This document shows positions 1-8,135 of a stretch of DNA of 64,000 nucleotides, piece after piece. Source of the stretch: CAXWPM01 sp965206125. GTDB taxonomy: Bacteria; Acidobacteriota; Terriglobia; 20CM-2-55-15. Under the pieces are notes generated by a model, which saw only the letters and a list, made by a program, of their open reading frames with translations, was not told the DNA's origin and made no database searches. The stretch covers positions 124,001-188,000 of the forward strand of contig CBDBIN010000041.1 in NCBI GenBank assembly GCA_965206125.1. The letters are read 5' to 3'. How positions within the stretch are numbered: the stretch's first letter is position 1; every line of letters starts with the position of its first letter. A program made the translations under genes and the position numbers.

Positions 1-212
1 TCATCGGGAGCTTTACCGGGAATCTGCTGGCTTACGGACTCGGCCGCGTGGTCGACTACCTGGATATGCCCACGGTGCGTGCGATCCAGCATGAGGCGGC
101 GGCCAACGACAACCGCCTCTCTTCTTTCATCATGGGAATCGTCAACAGCCAACCGTTCCAGATGCGCGAGGTGACGAGCGCAACGGAAGTGGAAGCGGCC
201 AATCGGAATTAG
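1..212 (+). CDS. C-terminal end of a DUF1592/DUF1585 haem protein (partial)
   Basis: The window opens inside a gene whose last 69 codons are readable, ending in TAG at 210. The visible part has the DUF1585 tail pattern: an AYGLGRVVDY stretch, a segment about re-examining the remaining residues (PTVRAIQ), and a SSFIMGIV...SQPFQMR end. The same tail is present in the two complete paralogues in this window (minus strand, 16609-19050 and 23635-26028). The family is an exported c-type-haem protein common in Acidobacteriota and Planctomycetes, with no established substrate. It lies 46 bases before the DUF1552 gene, the same order as in the minus-strand cassette, so it is probably the first gene of the same operon. 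The 5' part is outside the window. Confidence 0.9.
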   Translation, partial: IGSFTGNLLAYGLGRVVDYLDMPTVRAIQHEAAANDNRLSSFIMGIVNSQPFQMREVTSATEVEAANRN

Positions 213-258
213 TGCAGGTTTATCGACCGGACGTCTGAACTAAGGAGAGCTGAAACCA

Positions 259-1629
259 ATGTTCATTACGAAGAAACATCTATCCCGCCGCACCGTTCTC
301 CAAGGCATGGGATCGCTTGTCACGCTGCCTTTTCTCGAGGCCATGGCGCCGGCCCAGACGCCTGAGCGTGTGATCGAAGAGTCCAGGAAGAGCCGTCTGG
401 CGTGCATTGAAGTCGTGCACGGGTGTGCGGGCAGCACGGTGCTGGGACGGAGACAGAACCTCTGGATGCCGGCCACCGAAGGACGGGATTTCGAGTTCGG
501 TACGATCATCGAGCCGATGGAACCGTTCCGGGATTACATGACGATCGTGAGCGGGACCGACTGCGGTGCTGCGAATCCGATCTCGGCCGAGGAAGTTGGA
601 GCCGACCACTTCCGGAATGCCTGCGTGTTCCTGACGGCCTCCCACCCCAAGCAGACTCTGGGTTCGGATATCTATTGCGGGACTTCGATCGATCAGATGT
701 ACGCCCAGGAGTTCGGGCAGGACACGCCTGTCCCGTCGATCCAGCTCTGCACCGAGGCCCTCGACCCGACCGGGCCCGGTGCGTACAAGTACAGCACCGT
801 CTACATGGACACGATCAGTTGGTCGTCACCGACGACGCCTCTGCCGTCGAACTTCAACCCCAGGGTTCCGTTCGAGGAAATGTTCGGGACGGGCGGATCC
901 CCGGAAGACCGGGTTGCGCGCCAGAGGTTGAATCGAAGCATCCTCGACGGTATCAGCCGCGACGTTGCGCGACTCGAACGGAATCTGGGCGCTCGGGACC
1001 GGAACCGCCTCAATGACTATCTCGACAACGTGCGCGAGATCGAACGGCGTATCGAGGCGATCGAAGCTTACAACGCGAGCGGCGCCGAGAGAGAGGTGCC
1101 GGAAGCACCCGTCGGCACGCCCGATTCGTGGGACGAACGCGTGAAGCTGAACATGGATCTGATGGTCGCCGGGTTCGCCGGCGAAGCTACTCGTGTTGCG
1201 GCATTGAAGCTGGGCCGTGACGTGTCTGCCCGGGTCTTCCCGGAAAGCGGAACCGACAGCTCGTTCCATCCCGCGTCCCACCACGGCCAGACGCCGTCGG
1301 GTGTCGAGGACTTTGCCAAGATCAACCGGTACCACGTCAGCCTGCTGGCGTACTTCCTCGAGAAGCTCGAGAACACTCCCGATGGCGATGGGAACCTTCT
1401 GGATCACTCGATGATCCTTTACGGAAGCGCAATGGCCGACTCGCATGTCCACGGTCATCTCGACGTGCCGATCCTACTGGCCGGCCACGCCAACGGTGCG
1501 CTTCGGGGCAACCTGCATGTCCACGAGAAGGAGAGCACGCCGCAGGCGAACATTCTGCTGACGATGGCGCACAAGCTCGGGGTCGAGGTGGACTACGTCG
1601 GCGACAGTACGGGAACGGTTGCGATCTGA
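259..1629 (+). CDS. DUF1552 exported protein with twin-arginine leader
   Basis: 456 residues. ATG 259 follows AAGGAG at 242-247. The N-terminus carries a twin-arginine motif (SRRTVLQGMGS, residues 9-19) followed by a hydrophobic run and an FLEAM segment, so export by Tat in folded form is likely. The rest matches the DUF1552 family: an early cluster around ACIEVVHGCAGS, a GADHFRNACVFLTASHPK block, a central helical part (about 220-270) and a C-terminal DHSMILYGSAMADSHVHGH block rich in His and Asp that could hold a metal. DUF1552 and DUF1501 proteins are related to the alkaline-phosphatase/sulfatase fold by family annotation; no substrate is known. It sits between a DUF1592 gene and an ankyrin gene, as does its paralogue at 22197-23606. 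Confidence 0.9.
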   Translation: MFITKKHLSRRTVLQGMGSLVTLPFLEAMAPAQTPERVIEESRKSRLACIEVVHGCAGSTVLGRRQNLWMPATEGRDFEFGTIIEPMEPFRDYMTIVSGTDCGAANPISAEEVGADHFRNACVFLTASHPKQTLGSDIYCGTSIDQMYAQEFGQDTPVPSIQLCTEALDPTGPGAYKYSTVYMDTISWSSPTTPLPSNFNPRVPFEEMFGTGGSPEDRVARQRLNRSILDGISRDVARLERNLGARDRNRLNDYLDNVREIERRIEAIEAYNASGAEREVPEAPVGTPDSWDERVKLNMDLMVAGFAGEATRVAALKLGRDVSARVFPESGTDSSFHPASHHGQTPSGVEDFAKINRYHVSLLAYFLEKLENTPDGDGNLLDHSMILYGSAMADSHVHGHLDVPILLAGHANGALRGNLHVHEKESTPQANILLTMAHKLGVEVDYVGDSTGTVAI

Positions 1630-1695
1630 GTGATCGGTCGGATCTGGTGTCAGGCCGTGCCTGGCGGAATTTCAGATGAGTTCGAGGAAAACAGA

Positions 1696-3294
1696 ATGCT
1701 AAGTCGATTGAGTGGAATCCTGGTTGGCATGCTCTCTATCGTTGTACTCGCGTCGGGGGCTCCGGCGGATGCGGAACTGTCGGTCGCGGCCATGAAGGGG
1801 GATATGGCGACTGTTCGTGCCCTGATCGACCAGGGTGTGGACGTGAACGCCCCGCAGGGAGACGGGACCACCGCGCTGCACTGGGCGGCGTACCAGGAAG
1901 ATGTGGAAATGGCCGAACTGCTGATCGGAGCGGGCGCTGAGATCGCTGTGAAGACACGTATAGGAGAAATGGCTCCGTTGTTCATGGCGGCAAAGGTCGG
2001 AAACACCGCGATCGTTGAGCTGCTGCTCGAGGCAGGCGCCGACCCGAACACGGGCCAGACCGAGACCGGGACGACACCGCTCATGCTGGCCGCGGCATCC
2101 GGTGATGCGGACACCGTTCGGGCGTTGCTGGACGCCGGTGCGGACGTCTTCGCCACGGATATCAATCAGGGGCAGAGCGCGCTGATGTTCGGCGCCGCTC
2201 CTGGGCGTACCGAGGTGGTTCGTTTACTCGTCGAGGGCGGCGCGGACGTCGATGCCACATCCCTGGTTCCCGATCCGCGGGTGACCGAGGGTGCCGGCGG
2301 ACCACGCTTTCGCAGGGGCGACATGGCCCTGGGCGGCCTGGCCCCGCTGCATTTTGCGGCGCGCGACGGTCGAATGGAGACAGTCGCGGCGCTGCTCGAT
2401 CTCGGTGCCGACGTAAACAAGCTGACGGCGTCGAACAACATGAGCGCGCTGACGATCGCGATCCTCAACGCCCGTTTTGATGTCGCGATGTTCCTCCTCG
2501 AGCACGGCGCCGACCCGAAACCGGCCGACAGCGGCGAAGGAGTGACCGCGCTCTACGCGACGATCGATGTGCAGTGGGCCAACCGCGTGTGGTACCCGCC
2601 GCCGACTCCCGAGCAGGAGCAGGTCGGCTATATGGACTTATTGAAAGAGATCCTGGCCCACAGCGTGGATCTCGACGTGCGTCTCCGGGCCAAGATGTGG
2701 CAGAGGCAGATGCACGGGGATTGGGTCAACCCCGCCGGTGCGACGGCTTTCTGGAGGGCAGCGCAGGCCAATGACGTCGACGCAATGAGACTCCTTGTCG
2801 CGGCTGGCGCGAACCCAAGCATCCCGTCCAACGATGGAGTGTCGTCGTTAATGGCCGCCACCGGCTGGGGTTTTGAGCCTCAGACGAGCACCTACATCCC
2901 CGATGCGCGGCTTGCCGCGGTCCGGTATCTGGTCGAAGAAGTCGGCGCGGACCTCAATTCGCAAGACAAGAACGGCTACACGCCACTGCATGGCGCCGGA
3001 CTGACTGCGGAGAAGAACCACGATGTGATCGAGTATCTGGTCGCGATGGGCGCGGACGTGAGTGCCCGGGCGGACCTGATATTTGGCGGCGTCACCGAAA
3101 TCGACCAGGAAGTCTCCGAGGGTACGGGCGATACGGTCGCGGACATGGCGAACGGTCCTAAAGCGCACAATCTCGTTCACCTAAATGCCGTCGATCTGCT
3201 CGTCGCACTGGGGTCTGAGAATTCCGGGAACTGTCGGGCTTCCAACTGCGTGAACCAGGCCAAACCGGATGCACCGAAACCCGGCGGCCAATAG
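1696..3294 (+). CDS. Exported ankyrin-repeat protein
   Basis: 532 residues from ATG 1696, preceded by CGAGGA at 1683-1688; a GTG at 1630 in the same frame would add 22 residues without a good ribosome site and was not used. Residues 1-26 form a signal peptide (ILVGMLSIVVLASGAPADA). The mature part is almost entirely ankyrin repeats, each with the TALHWAA/TPLMLAAASGD, VRLLVEGGADVDA type pattern, interrupted by a tryptophan-containing insert around residues 290-340. Ankyrin repeats bind other proteins; an exported one probably acts as a scaffold in the periplasm. The C-terminus has a short cysteine tail (NCRASNC) resembling the NNDNCVVC end of the paralogue at 20317-22182. It follows the DUF1552 gene by 66 bases. 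Confidence 0.9.
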   Translation: MLSRLSGILVGMLSIVVLASGAPADAELSVAAMKGDMATVRALIDQGVDVNAPQGDGTTALHWAAYQEDVEMAELLIGAGAEIAVKTRIGEMAPLFMAAKVGNTAIVELLLEAGADPNTGQTETGTTPLMLAAASGDADTVRALLDAGADVFATDINQGQSALMFGAAPGRTEVVRLLVEGGADVDATSLVPDPRVTEGAGGPRFRRGDMALGGLAPLHFAARDGRMETVAALLDLGADVNKLTASNNMSALTIAILNARFDVAMFLLEHGADPKPADSGEGVTALYATIDVQWANRVWYPPPTPEQEQVGYMDLLKEILAHSVDLDVRLRAKMWQRQMHGDWVNPAGATAFWRAAQANDVDAMRLLVAAGANPSIPSNDGVSSLMAATGWGFEPQTSTYIPDARLAAVRYLVEEVGADLNSQDKNGYTPLHGAGLTAEKNHDVIEYLVAMGADVSARADLIFGGVTEIDQEVSEGTGDTVADMANGPKAHNLVHLNAVDLLVALGSENSGNCRASNCVNQAKPDAPKPGGQ

Positions 3295-3331
3295 TACGGA
3301 CCGCCTGAGACATCAGCGATCGCCAAGGAGA

Positions 3332-3360
3332 GGAGCCCAGCCATATCGGGCTCCCTTTTT
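3332..3360 (+). terminator. Rho-independent terminator after the ankyrin gene
   Basis: A perfect 7-bp stem GGAGCCC (3332-3338) / GGGCTCC (3348-3354) with a 9-base loop is followed by C and five T (3356-3360). It lies 37 bases after the ankyrin stop and just before the next start codon, so it may end or attenuate the cassette transcript before the haem-protein genes. Confidence 0.8.
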
Positions 3361-3375
3361 GCTAAAGTGAAGCAT

Positions 3376-4665
3376 ATGAGGACCTTCTTCCTGTGGCTCG
3401 GCACTCTCGGCGTTCTCGTCATGACGATGGTCATGGGAGGCGTCGCACAGGAATACCTGCCGGACCTGGACGTCGAACACCCTGCGATCGACTATTACGG
3501 CTCCACGGTCGATAATCGCGTCACTCGTCTTGCCATTGAGATCGAGAATGGGCAGGTCGAACTCGAAGTCGGTGCCGACGGTCTCGCGTACCTGTCATCT
3601 CTGCTCGAAGATCTCGGGGTGAACAGGGATTCGCAGGCGCTCGTGTTTTCCAAGACAAGCTTCCAGGCCGTCAACATCGGTCCCGACAACCCGCGCGGCA
3701 TCTACTTCAGCGACGACGTAGCGGTGGCATTTGTCCAGGGAAGTGACGAGATCGAGATCATGGCGATCGATCCCAAACAAGGCCCAGTGTTTTACACGGC
3801 GAACATCCGGAACGACGGGCCAGCCCCGTTCACTCGCGAAAGTGTCTGTCTGAACTGCCACCTGGGCCCGGCAACATCGGGCGTTCCAGGAGTGTTCGTC
3901 GGTTCGGTTTTCCCGGGTCCGACCGGATCCCCCTCACCGGTGGACGCGATCATTACGGACCACCGCACGGAGTTCAAGGACCGCTGGGGCGGGTGGTACA
4001 TAAACGCCACCAGCGGCCAGCAGGAAGATCGGTCCAATGCAGTTGCTTCGAACCCGGCGTTGCCGCTCGAACTCGACATTGGGGCCAGGCAGAACCAGAC
4101 GCATCTGTACGGAAAGGTCGACACCGACGGCTACCTGGAACCGCTGAGCGACATCGTGTCGTTGATGACGTTCGAGCACCAGACTCAGATGACGAACTAC
4201 ATCACGCGAGTGGGCTGGGAATGGCGAATTCTCGAGCAGGAAGGCGACCGCGACATCATGCAACGTGCCCAGTTCGACTCAGACGTTGAAGCACTGGTGG
4301 CCTACATGTTGTTTGCGGACGAAGTACCGCTGCCGGAACCGTTAGAAGGCGTCTCGACCTTCACGAAGACTTTCCCGGACCGCGGGCCTCACGATGAACG
4401 CGGCCGCTCGCTCCGTAATTTCGATTTGGAAACGCGTCTTTTCCGGTATCCGCTGAGCTACATGGTTTACAGCGAGGCTTTCGAAGCCCTGCCGGAATCG
4501 GTTCTGGAGAAGATTTATAGAAGGCTCTATGAGGTTCTCACCGGTACGGACCAGGAAGAGAAGTTTGCTCACCTGTCGGGCGACGACCGTCGCAACATTC
4601 TGGAAATCCTGCGAGAAACGAAACCGAGTCTACCCGCTTACTGGAAGTCGTCCGCCCGACGATGA
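3376..4665 (+). CDS. Secreted single-haem c-type protein, function unknown
   Basis: 429 residues from ATG 3376; GTG 3367 in the same frame is an alternative but overlaps the end of the terminator. Residues 1-25 are a signal peptide (FFLWLGTLGVLVMTMVMGG). One c-type haem site is visible, CLNCH at residues 158-162, in a context (ESVCLNCHLGPATSGVPG) like di-haem and PSCyt-type proteins. The rest has no domain I can name; it contains conserved-looking YFSDD, DRWGGWYI and a MTNYITRVGWEW segment that may supply the distal haem ligand. It follows the DUF1592/DUF1552/ankyrin cassette and precedes another CXXCH protein, so an extracytoplasmic redox role is inferred. Confidence 0.75.
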   Translation: MRTFFLWLGTLGVLVMTMVMGGVAQEYLPDLDVEHPAIDYYGSTVDNRVTRLAIEIENGQVELEVGADGLAYLSSLLEDLGVNRDSQALVFSKTSFQAVNIGPDNPRGIYFSDDVAVAFVQGSDEIEIMAIDPKQGPVFYTANIRNDGPAPFTRESVCLNCHLGPATSGVPGVFVGSVFPGPTGSPSPVDAIITDHRTEFKDRWGGWYINATSGQQEDRSNAVASNPALPLELDIGARQNQTHLYGKVDTDGYLEPLSDIVSLMTFEHQTQMTNYITRVGWEWRILEQEGDRDIMQRAQFDSDVEALVAYMLFADEVPLPEPLEGVSTFTKTFPDRGPHDERGRSLRNFDLETRLFRYPLSYMVYSEAFEALPESVLEKIYRRLYEVLTGTDQEEKFAHLSGDDRRNILEILRETKPSLPAYWKSSARR

Positions 4666-4705
4666 CAGAGTCGACGCGAGGGACGTTTATGGATAGGAGA
4701 GAAGT

Positions 4706-5683
4706 ATGACCAGAGGCCGCACAATTCGAATCTGCGTCGCTTTTGTATCGCTGATTCTACTGGCCGGGCTTGTGGAGCCAGTGGGTGCACGGCCCGACTT
4801 TCTCGCCAAGTACCAGGCGGATCCGTTCCGGCGCGCCGAGGTTGACGGATGTTCGGTCTGTCACCTGAATCCCGAAGGCGGCGGACCCCGGAACCCGTTC
4901 GGAGTGGCGTTCGATGCGGCGGAACGGGAGATGACGCCCATGCTCCGAGCGAGCTTTCCCGACCGTTTCGAAGTCGAGACGAAGCTGCTTGCGGATGGCT
5001 CTGTCTTCTATTTCTCAGATCCGGACGACGAGGTTGTTGTCTTCAAGCGGGGAGGCGATCGGGTTCTGCTCGACCTGGCGGCCTTGGGCACAGTAGAGGA
5101 AGAAGTGATACCCCCTCCGGCCAATCGGATGAGCTTCTTCGTCACAAGCGAGGGCCCGGGCAGCGGCGGCCACCTCAAGGGCCTGGCCGGGGCGGACCGT
5201 CACTGCGGGGAACTGGCCGAAGCGGCCGGCACCCCAGACCGGACGTGGCATGCTTATTTGAGCACTAGCTTCGGAGGCGCGGCGGCGGTCAATGCCGGCG
5301 ATCGGATCGGAACCGGACCCTGGTTCAACGCCGCCGGCCTGCTCGTCGCGCGTGGCGTTGCGGACCTGCACAACGGAAACCGCCTTGGCAAGGAAATGGC
5401 GCTCAACGAGAAGGGTGAGATGATCACAGGCCGGGGAGACGATCTCAATCGGCACGACATCCTGACCGGCACGCTATCGGACGGAACCGCCGCGGTAGGC
5501 CAGAACTGCAACAACTGGACGAGCGACGCCGCAGGCACCGCGTTGATCGGTCACCATGACCTCGATGGAATGGGGGATACGGGCAGTTCCTGGAATTCCG
5601 CGCACGCCACGAGAAGCTGCAGCCAGGAAGACTTGCGGTCGACGGGCGGCGACGGGTTGTTCTATTGTTTCGCGATCGACTAG
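4706..5683 (+). CDS. Secreted protein: CXXCH haem site plus endostatin/lectin-like domain
   Basis: 325 residues, ATG 4706 preceded by GGAGAG at 4697-4702. A signal peptide (VAFVSLILLAGLVEPVGA) is followed by CSVCH at residues 49-53 in a short cytochrome-like region (HLNPEGGGPRNPFGVAFD). After a linker, residues about 145-325 form a globular domain beginning MSFFVTSEGPGSGGHLKGL and ending CSQEDLRSTGGDGLFYCFA, with paired cysteines and RHDILTG / NCNNWTS / SWNSAH motifs. This domain resembles the collagen XV/XVIII endostatin-like, C-type-lectin-like fold found in bacterial lipoproteins; that assignment is from memory of the pattern. It is the last gene of the plus-strand cluster. Ligand and partner are unknown. 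Confidence 0.7.
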   Translation: MTRGRTIRICVAFVSLILLAGLVEPVGARPDFLAKYQADPFRRAEVDGCSVCHLNPEGGGPRNPFGVAFDAAEREMTPMLRASFPDRFEVETKLLADGSVFYFSDPDDEVVVFKRGGDRVLLDLAALGTVEEEVIPPPANRMSFFVTSEGPGSGGHLKGLAGADRHCGELAEAAGTPDRTWHAYLSTSFGGAAAVNAGDRIGTGPWFNAAGLLVARGVADLHNGNRLGKEMALNEKGEMITGRGDDLNRHDILTGTLSDGTAAVGQNCNNWTSDAAGTALIGHHDLDGMGDTGSSWNSAHATRSCSQEDLRSTGGDGLFYCFAID

Positions 5684-5691
5684 GGACAGAA

Positions 5692-5898
5692 CCGGGAGCA
5701 GTAGCGACCGGGTAGAGACGGGAACCGGAAGCGGTAGCGACCCGAAGAAGAGGGGACAGAGCCCTCTGTCCACACCCGTGGTGTAGCGTTAGCGGTTCAA
5801 TGAGGCACTAGGGACAGAGGGATCAGTCCCCTATCGGTTCGGAGCGCCCCTATCCGGTTCGGTGAGGCCACAAATCACCCCGTCGCTACCGCTCCGGG
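5692..5898. repeat. Cluster of REP-like intergenic repeats
   Basis: The 224-base gap between convergent genes holds three copies of a motif close to CCGGAGCGGTAGCGACGGGG: 5692-5712 and 5725-5744 in plus orientation and 5878-5898 inverted. It also holds a palindrome GGACAGAG (5754-5761) / CTCTGTCC (5764-5771) that could stop transcription, and two copies of CTATC(C)GGTTCGG (about 5831 and 5851). Further copies of the first motif occur at 29590-29610 and 61106-61122, always between genes, so this is a dispersed repeat family rather than coding remains. Confidence 0.7.
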
Positions 5899-5907
5899 CT
5901 CTGATAA

Positions 5908-6402
5908 TCATTTTCTTATGGCGACGGTACCGGCGATCATGTCGTGAAGCGCCTGTTTGCGGGCTGTGAGCGCGGCCATGATGAAGCCGATTCCCAGGAG
6001 CAAGCAGGACAGGTACTTGGCGAAGTGCCTCCCCGTGGCCTGTCCGAACGTCAGACGCCCTCCCGCCTCGTCGGTCACGATGATTCCCAGCGCCATCTTG
6101 CCCAGCGTGGCCTGGGATTCCGAGGTGAGCATCAACGCTTCGTAGAGCCAGGCTATGGCCACGCCGGCCAGGAACCCCGGACCTGCTGACGCCACCGCGG
6201 CGATAGCGGTCACGAACGCCAGAAAGACCCAGTCCAGCAGGAAGGCGACGGCACGGATCCAGAACCCGGCATACGTTCCTGCGACGCTTCTATAGGGCTG
6301 GGGCCTGGCTCCTGCCAATGCCGACCCGCAGGACTGACAGAACCGGGCAAAATCGGCGTTGGCGTTTCCGCAACTGGCGCAAACGCTCATGGTCTCTCCC
6401 AT
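5908..6402 (-). CDS. RDD-family membrane protein with N-terminal zinc ribbon
   Basis: 164 residues; the start at 6402 is fixed by AGGAGG five bases upstream. The N-terminus has a zinc-ribbon pair, CASC (residues 8-11) and CQSC, spaced as in the zinc-ribbon-2 family. From about residue 45 follows an RDD domain: an AGFWIRAVAFLLDW start with the conserved Arg-Asp, two to three hydrophobic helices, an LGKMALGIIV segment and the closing LHDMIAGT motif. RDD proteins are small inner-membrane proteins; some are linked to Na+/H+ exchange, but most have no known role. It is divergent from the esterase gene at 6509, with 106 bases between. Confidence 0.9.
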   Translation of the reverse strand: MGETMSVCASCGNANADFARFCQSCGSALAGARPQPYRSVAGTYAGFWIRAVAFLLDWVFLAFVTAIAAVASAGPGFLAGVAIAWLYEALMLTSESQATLGKMALGIIVTDEAGGRLTFGQATGRHFAKYLSCLLLGIGFIMAALTARKQALHDMIAGTVAIRK

Positions 6403-6508
6403 CGATGCCTCCTGTTATTCAATACGAGGACGGACGGCGGATTGTTCCTTCCTACCAGTGTAAACCACCGGACGCCGAGTTGATCCTCGAAGCGCATATA
6501 CTGAAGAT

Positions 6509-7669
6509 GTGACAGCACTTGCGACCATCCGTCTGACCCTGCTCGCAGGCCTTGGGATCTGGAGTCTGCTTGCGGTGTTCCGGACACCTGTCCGGTTTTT
6601 GTGGAAGCCTGCGGTCGCGGCATCGGAATGGGGGCACTGGCTGTCCATGTTCACAGCGATCCTCGTCGTCCGGGCAGGCCTCGACGAACAGACGTCATGG
6701 GCGGTAGCTCCCGGCCTTGTGGTTGTCGTGCTGTTCCTGTCACCGGTCCTGAGGGCGACTGTGGTTTCGCGACGGCTCGCCGGCAGGATCGAGACGGCCT
6801 TCGGGCCCGCACCGATTCGCACGCGGTCCGGCGCCCCGGCCCGACCCGCTCCGCTCGTGCTACGGGATCTGCCGCACATCCACCTCCCCGAGATCGATGA
6901 GAGTCGGCATATTTACAGTGAGGGCCACGGAGAGCGCCTTGAGCTGGATCTGTACCGTCCGGCGGATTCGGGCGCCGCACATCCCCTTGTCATCGTTATT
7001 CACGGAGGGTCCTGGTCGAGCGGTGACAGCAGCGAGTTGACCGGAATGAACCGGTATCTCGCGAGCCGGGGCTATGCCGTAGCCGCAATCAATTACCGAC
7101 TGGCTCCGCGCTACCCGTTCCCCGCGGCGTATGACGACGTGCTGGCCTCGATCGCGTTCTTCGAGGGGAGGGGGCGCGACTTTGGGGTCGACATCGGACG
7201 CATCGCCTTTCTCGGTCGCTCCTCGGGAGGGCACCTGGCGCTCCTGGCCGCCTATCTTGACCCCCATCCAGGAGTTCGTGGCGTGGTCGCCTTCTACCCT
7301 CCCACCGACCTGAACTGGAGCTGGGAGCGCCCGGCGCCCAAGCGACTGATGGACACGAACCAGGCAATAACCGATTTCCTCGGGGGGGCACCGGATGTGG
7401 TGCCCCAACAATTCGACCTTGCCTCTCCTATCCTCCATGTAACGGCTCAATCGGTGCCGTCACTCCTGATCCATGGCGGCAATGACGCGCTGGTCTCGCC
7501 CCTCCAGAGCACGCGTCTGGCAGCGGCACTGCGGGAGGTTCGAGCCCCACATTTACATCTGGAACTGCCGTGGGGGAAACACGGGATGGACGCGAATCTC
7601 GCGGGTCCGGCAGGCCAGATCAGTCTCTTCGCGGTCGAACGGTTTCTGGCAGCGGTTACGTCGGCCTGA
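6509..7669 (+). CDS. Membrane-anchored alpha/beta hydrolase (esterase, BD-FAE/HSL type)
   Basis: 386 residues from GTG 6509. TATACT at 6497-6502 sits about seven bases upstream, so the message may be leaderless. The N-terminus has three to four hydrophobic helices (residues 1-100), then a catalytic domain: oxyanion motif HGGSW at 165-169, nucleophile motif GRSSGG at 236-241 (Ser238), an Asp in HGGNDALVSP and a His in WGKHGMD complete the triad. The layout (HGG, then G-x-S-x-G, residues APRYPFPAAYDD between) is that of the BD-FAE / hormone-sensitive-lipase-like esterases acting on short acyl esters. The membrane helices are unusual for the family and would place the enzyme on one face of the inner membrane. 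Substrate not predictable. Confidence 0.85.
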   Translation: MTALATIRLTLLAGLGIWSLLAVFRTPVRFLWKPAVAASEWGHWLSMFTAILVVRAGLDEQTSWAVAPGLVVVVLFLSPVLRATVVSRRLAGRIETAFGPAPIRTRSGAPARPAPLVLRDLPHIHLPEIDESRHIYSEGHGERLELDLYRPADSGAAHPLVIVIHGGSWSSGDSSELTGMNRYLASRGYAVAAINYRLAPRYPFPAAYDDVLASIAFFEGRGRDFGVDIGRIAFLGRSSGGHLALLAAYLDPHPGVRGVVAFYPPTDLNWSWERPAPKRLMDTNQAITDFLGGAPDVVPQQFDLASPILHVTAQSVPSLLIHGGNDALVSPLQSTRLAAALREVRAPHLHLELPWGKHGMDANLAGPAGQISLFAVERFLAAVTSA

Positions 7670-7678
7670 AGATTCTCC

Positions 7679-7720
7679 TTGACAGTACATAGATGCGTCA
7701 AACATATATGTGTAACGCAT
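7679..7720 (+). promoter_or_regulatory. Promoter overlapped by a 28-bp perfect-arm operator palindrome
   Basis: TTGACA at 7679-7684 is followed 17 bases later by ACATAT (7702-7707), a reasonable -35/-10 pair. Over the -10 lies a dyad centred at 7706.5: outer arms ATGCGT (7693-7698) and ACGCAT (7715-7720) and an inner palindrome ACATATATGT (7702-7711). PadR regulators bind such AT-rich dyads, and the next gene is a PadR regulator, so autorepression is inferred. Confidence 0.75.
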
Positions 7721-7772
7721 ATAGTTGAAGGTGCGAGGACGACAGGTTCATTGGGAGGTTTCGATCTTGGGA

Positions 7773-8135
7773 ATGGATCGGGAAAGGATCGCGAGCTACT
7801 TGCCTCTGCGGCCCGTGGAGTTTCAGATTCTGCTGGTGCTCGCCCGAGGTGAATCGCACGGCTACGCCATCATGCAGGCAACCTTGCGTGACACCGACGA
7901 CCGCATGCGCCTTGAGCCCGGGACCCTCTACCGTGCGCTCAAACGGATGAGTGATGCGAGGCTGATCGAGGAGTCCGAACGTCGCCCCGTCGCTGACCTG
8001 GACGATGAGCGTCGGCGCTACTTCAAGCTGACCCGTCTCGGACGGCGTGTGGCAGGGGCCGAGGCCGGACGTCTGGAGAAGCTCGTGCTCGCCGCGCGGG
8101 CGAGCGCTTTGCTGCGAGGGCCGGGAGACGCATGA
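7773..8135 (+). CDS. PadR-family transcriptional regulator
   Basis: 120 residues from ATG 7773; a TTG at 7767 in the same frame has slightly better spacing to GGGAGG (7753-7757) and cannot be excluded. The sequence has the PadR winged-helix pattern: PVEFQILLVLARGESHGYAI (helix 1 and turn), LEPGTLYRALKRM (recognition helix) and RRYFKLTRLGRR (wing). PadR proteins of this acidobacterial type repress the neighbouring permease gene. Its stop overlaps the ATG of the permease gene by four bases (ATGA), so the two are translated together. The dyad at 7693-7720 is the likely operator. Confidence 0.9.
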   Translation: MDRERIASYLPLRPVEFQILLVLARGESHGYAIMQATLRDTDDRMRLEPGTLYRALKRMSDARLIEESERRPVADLDDERRRYFKLTRLGRRVAGAEAGRLEKLVLAARASALLRGPGDA

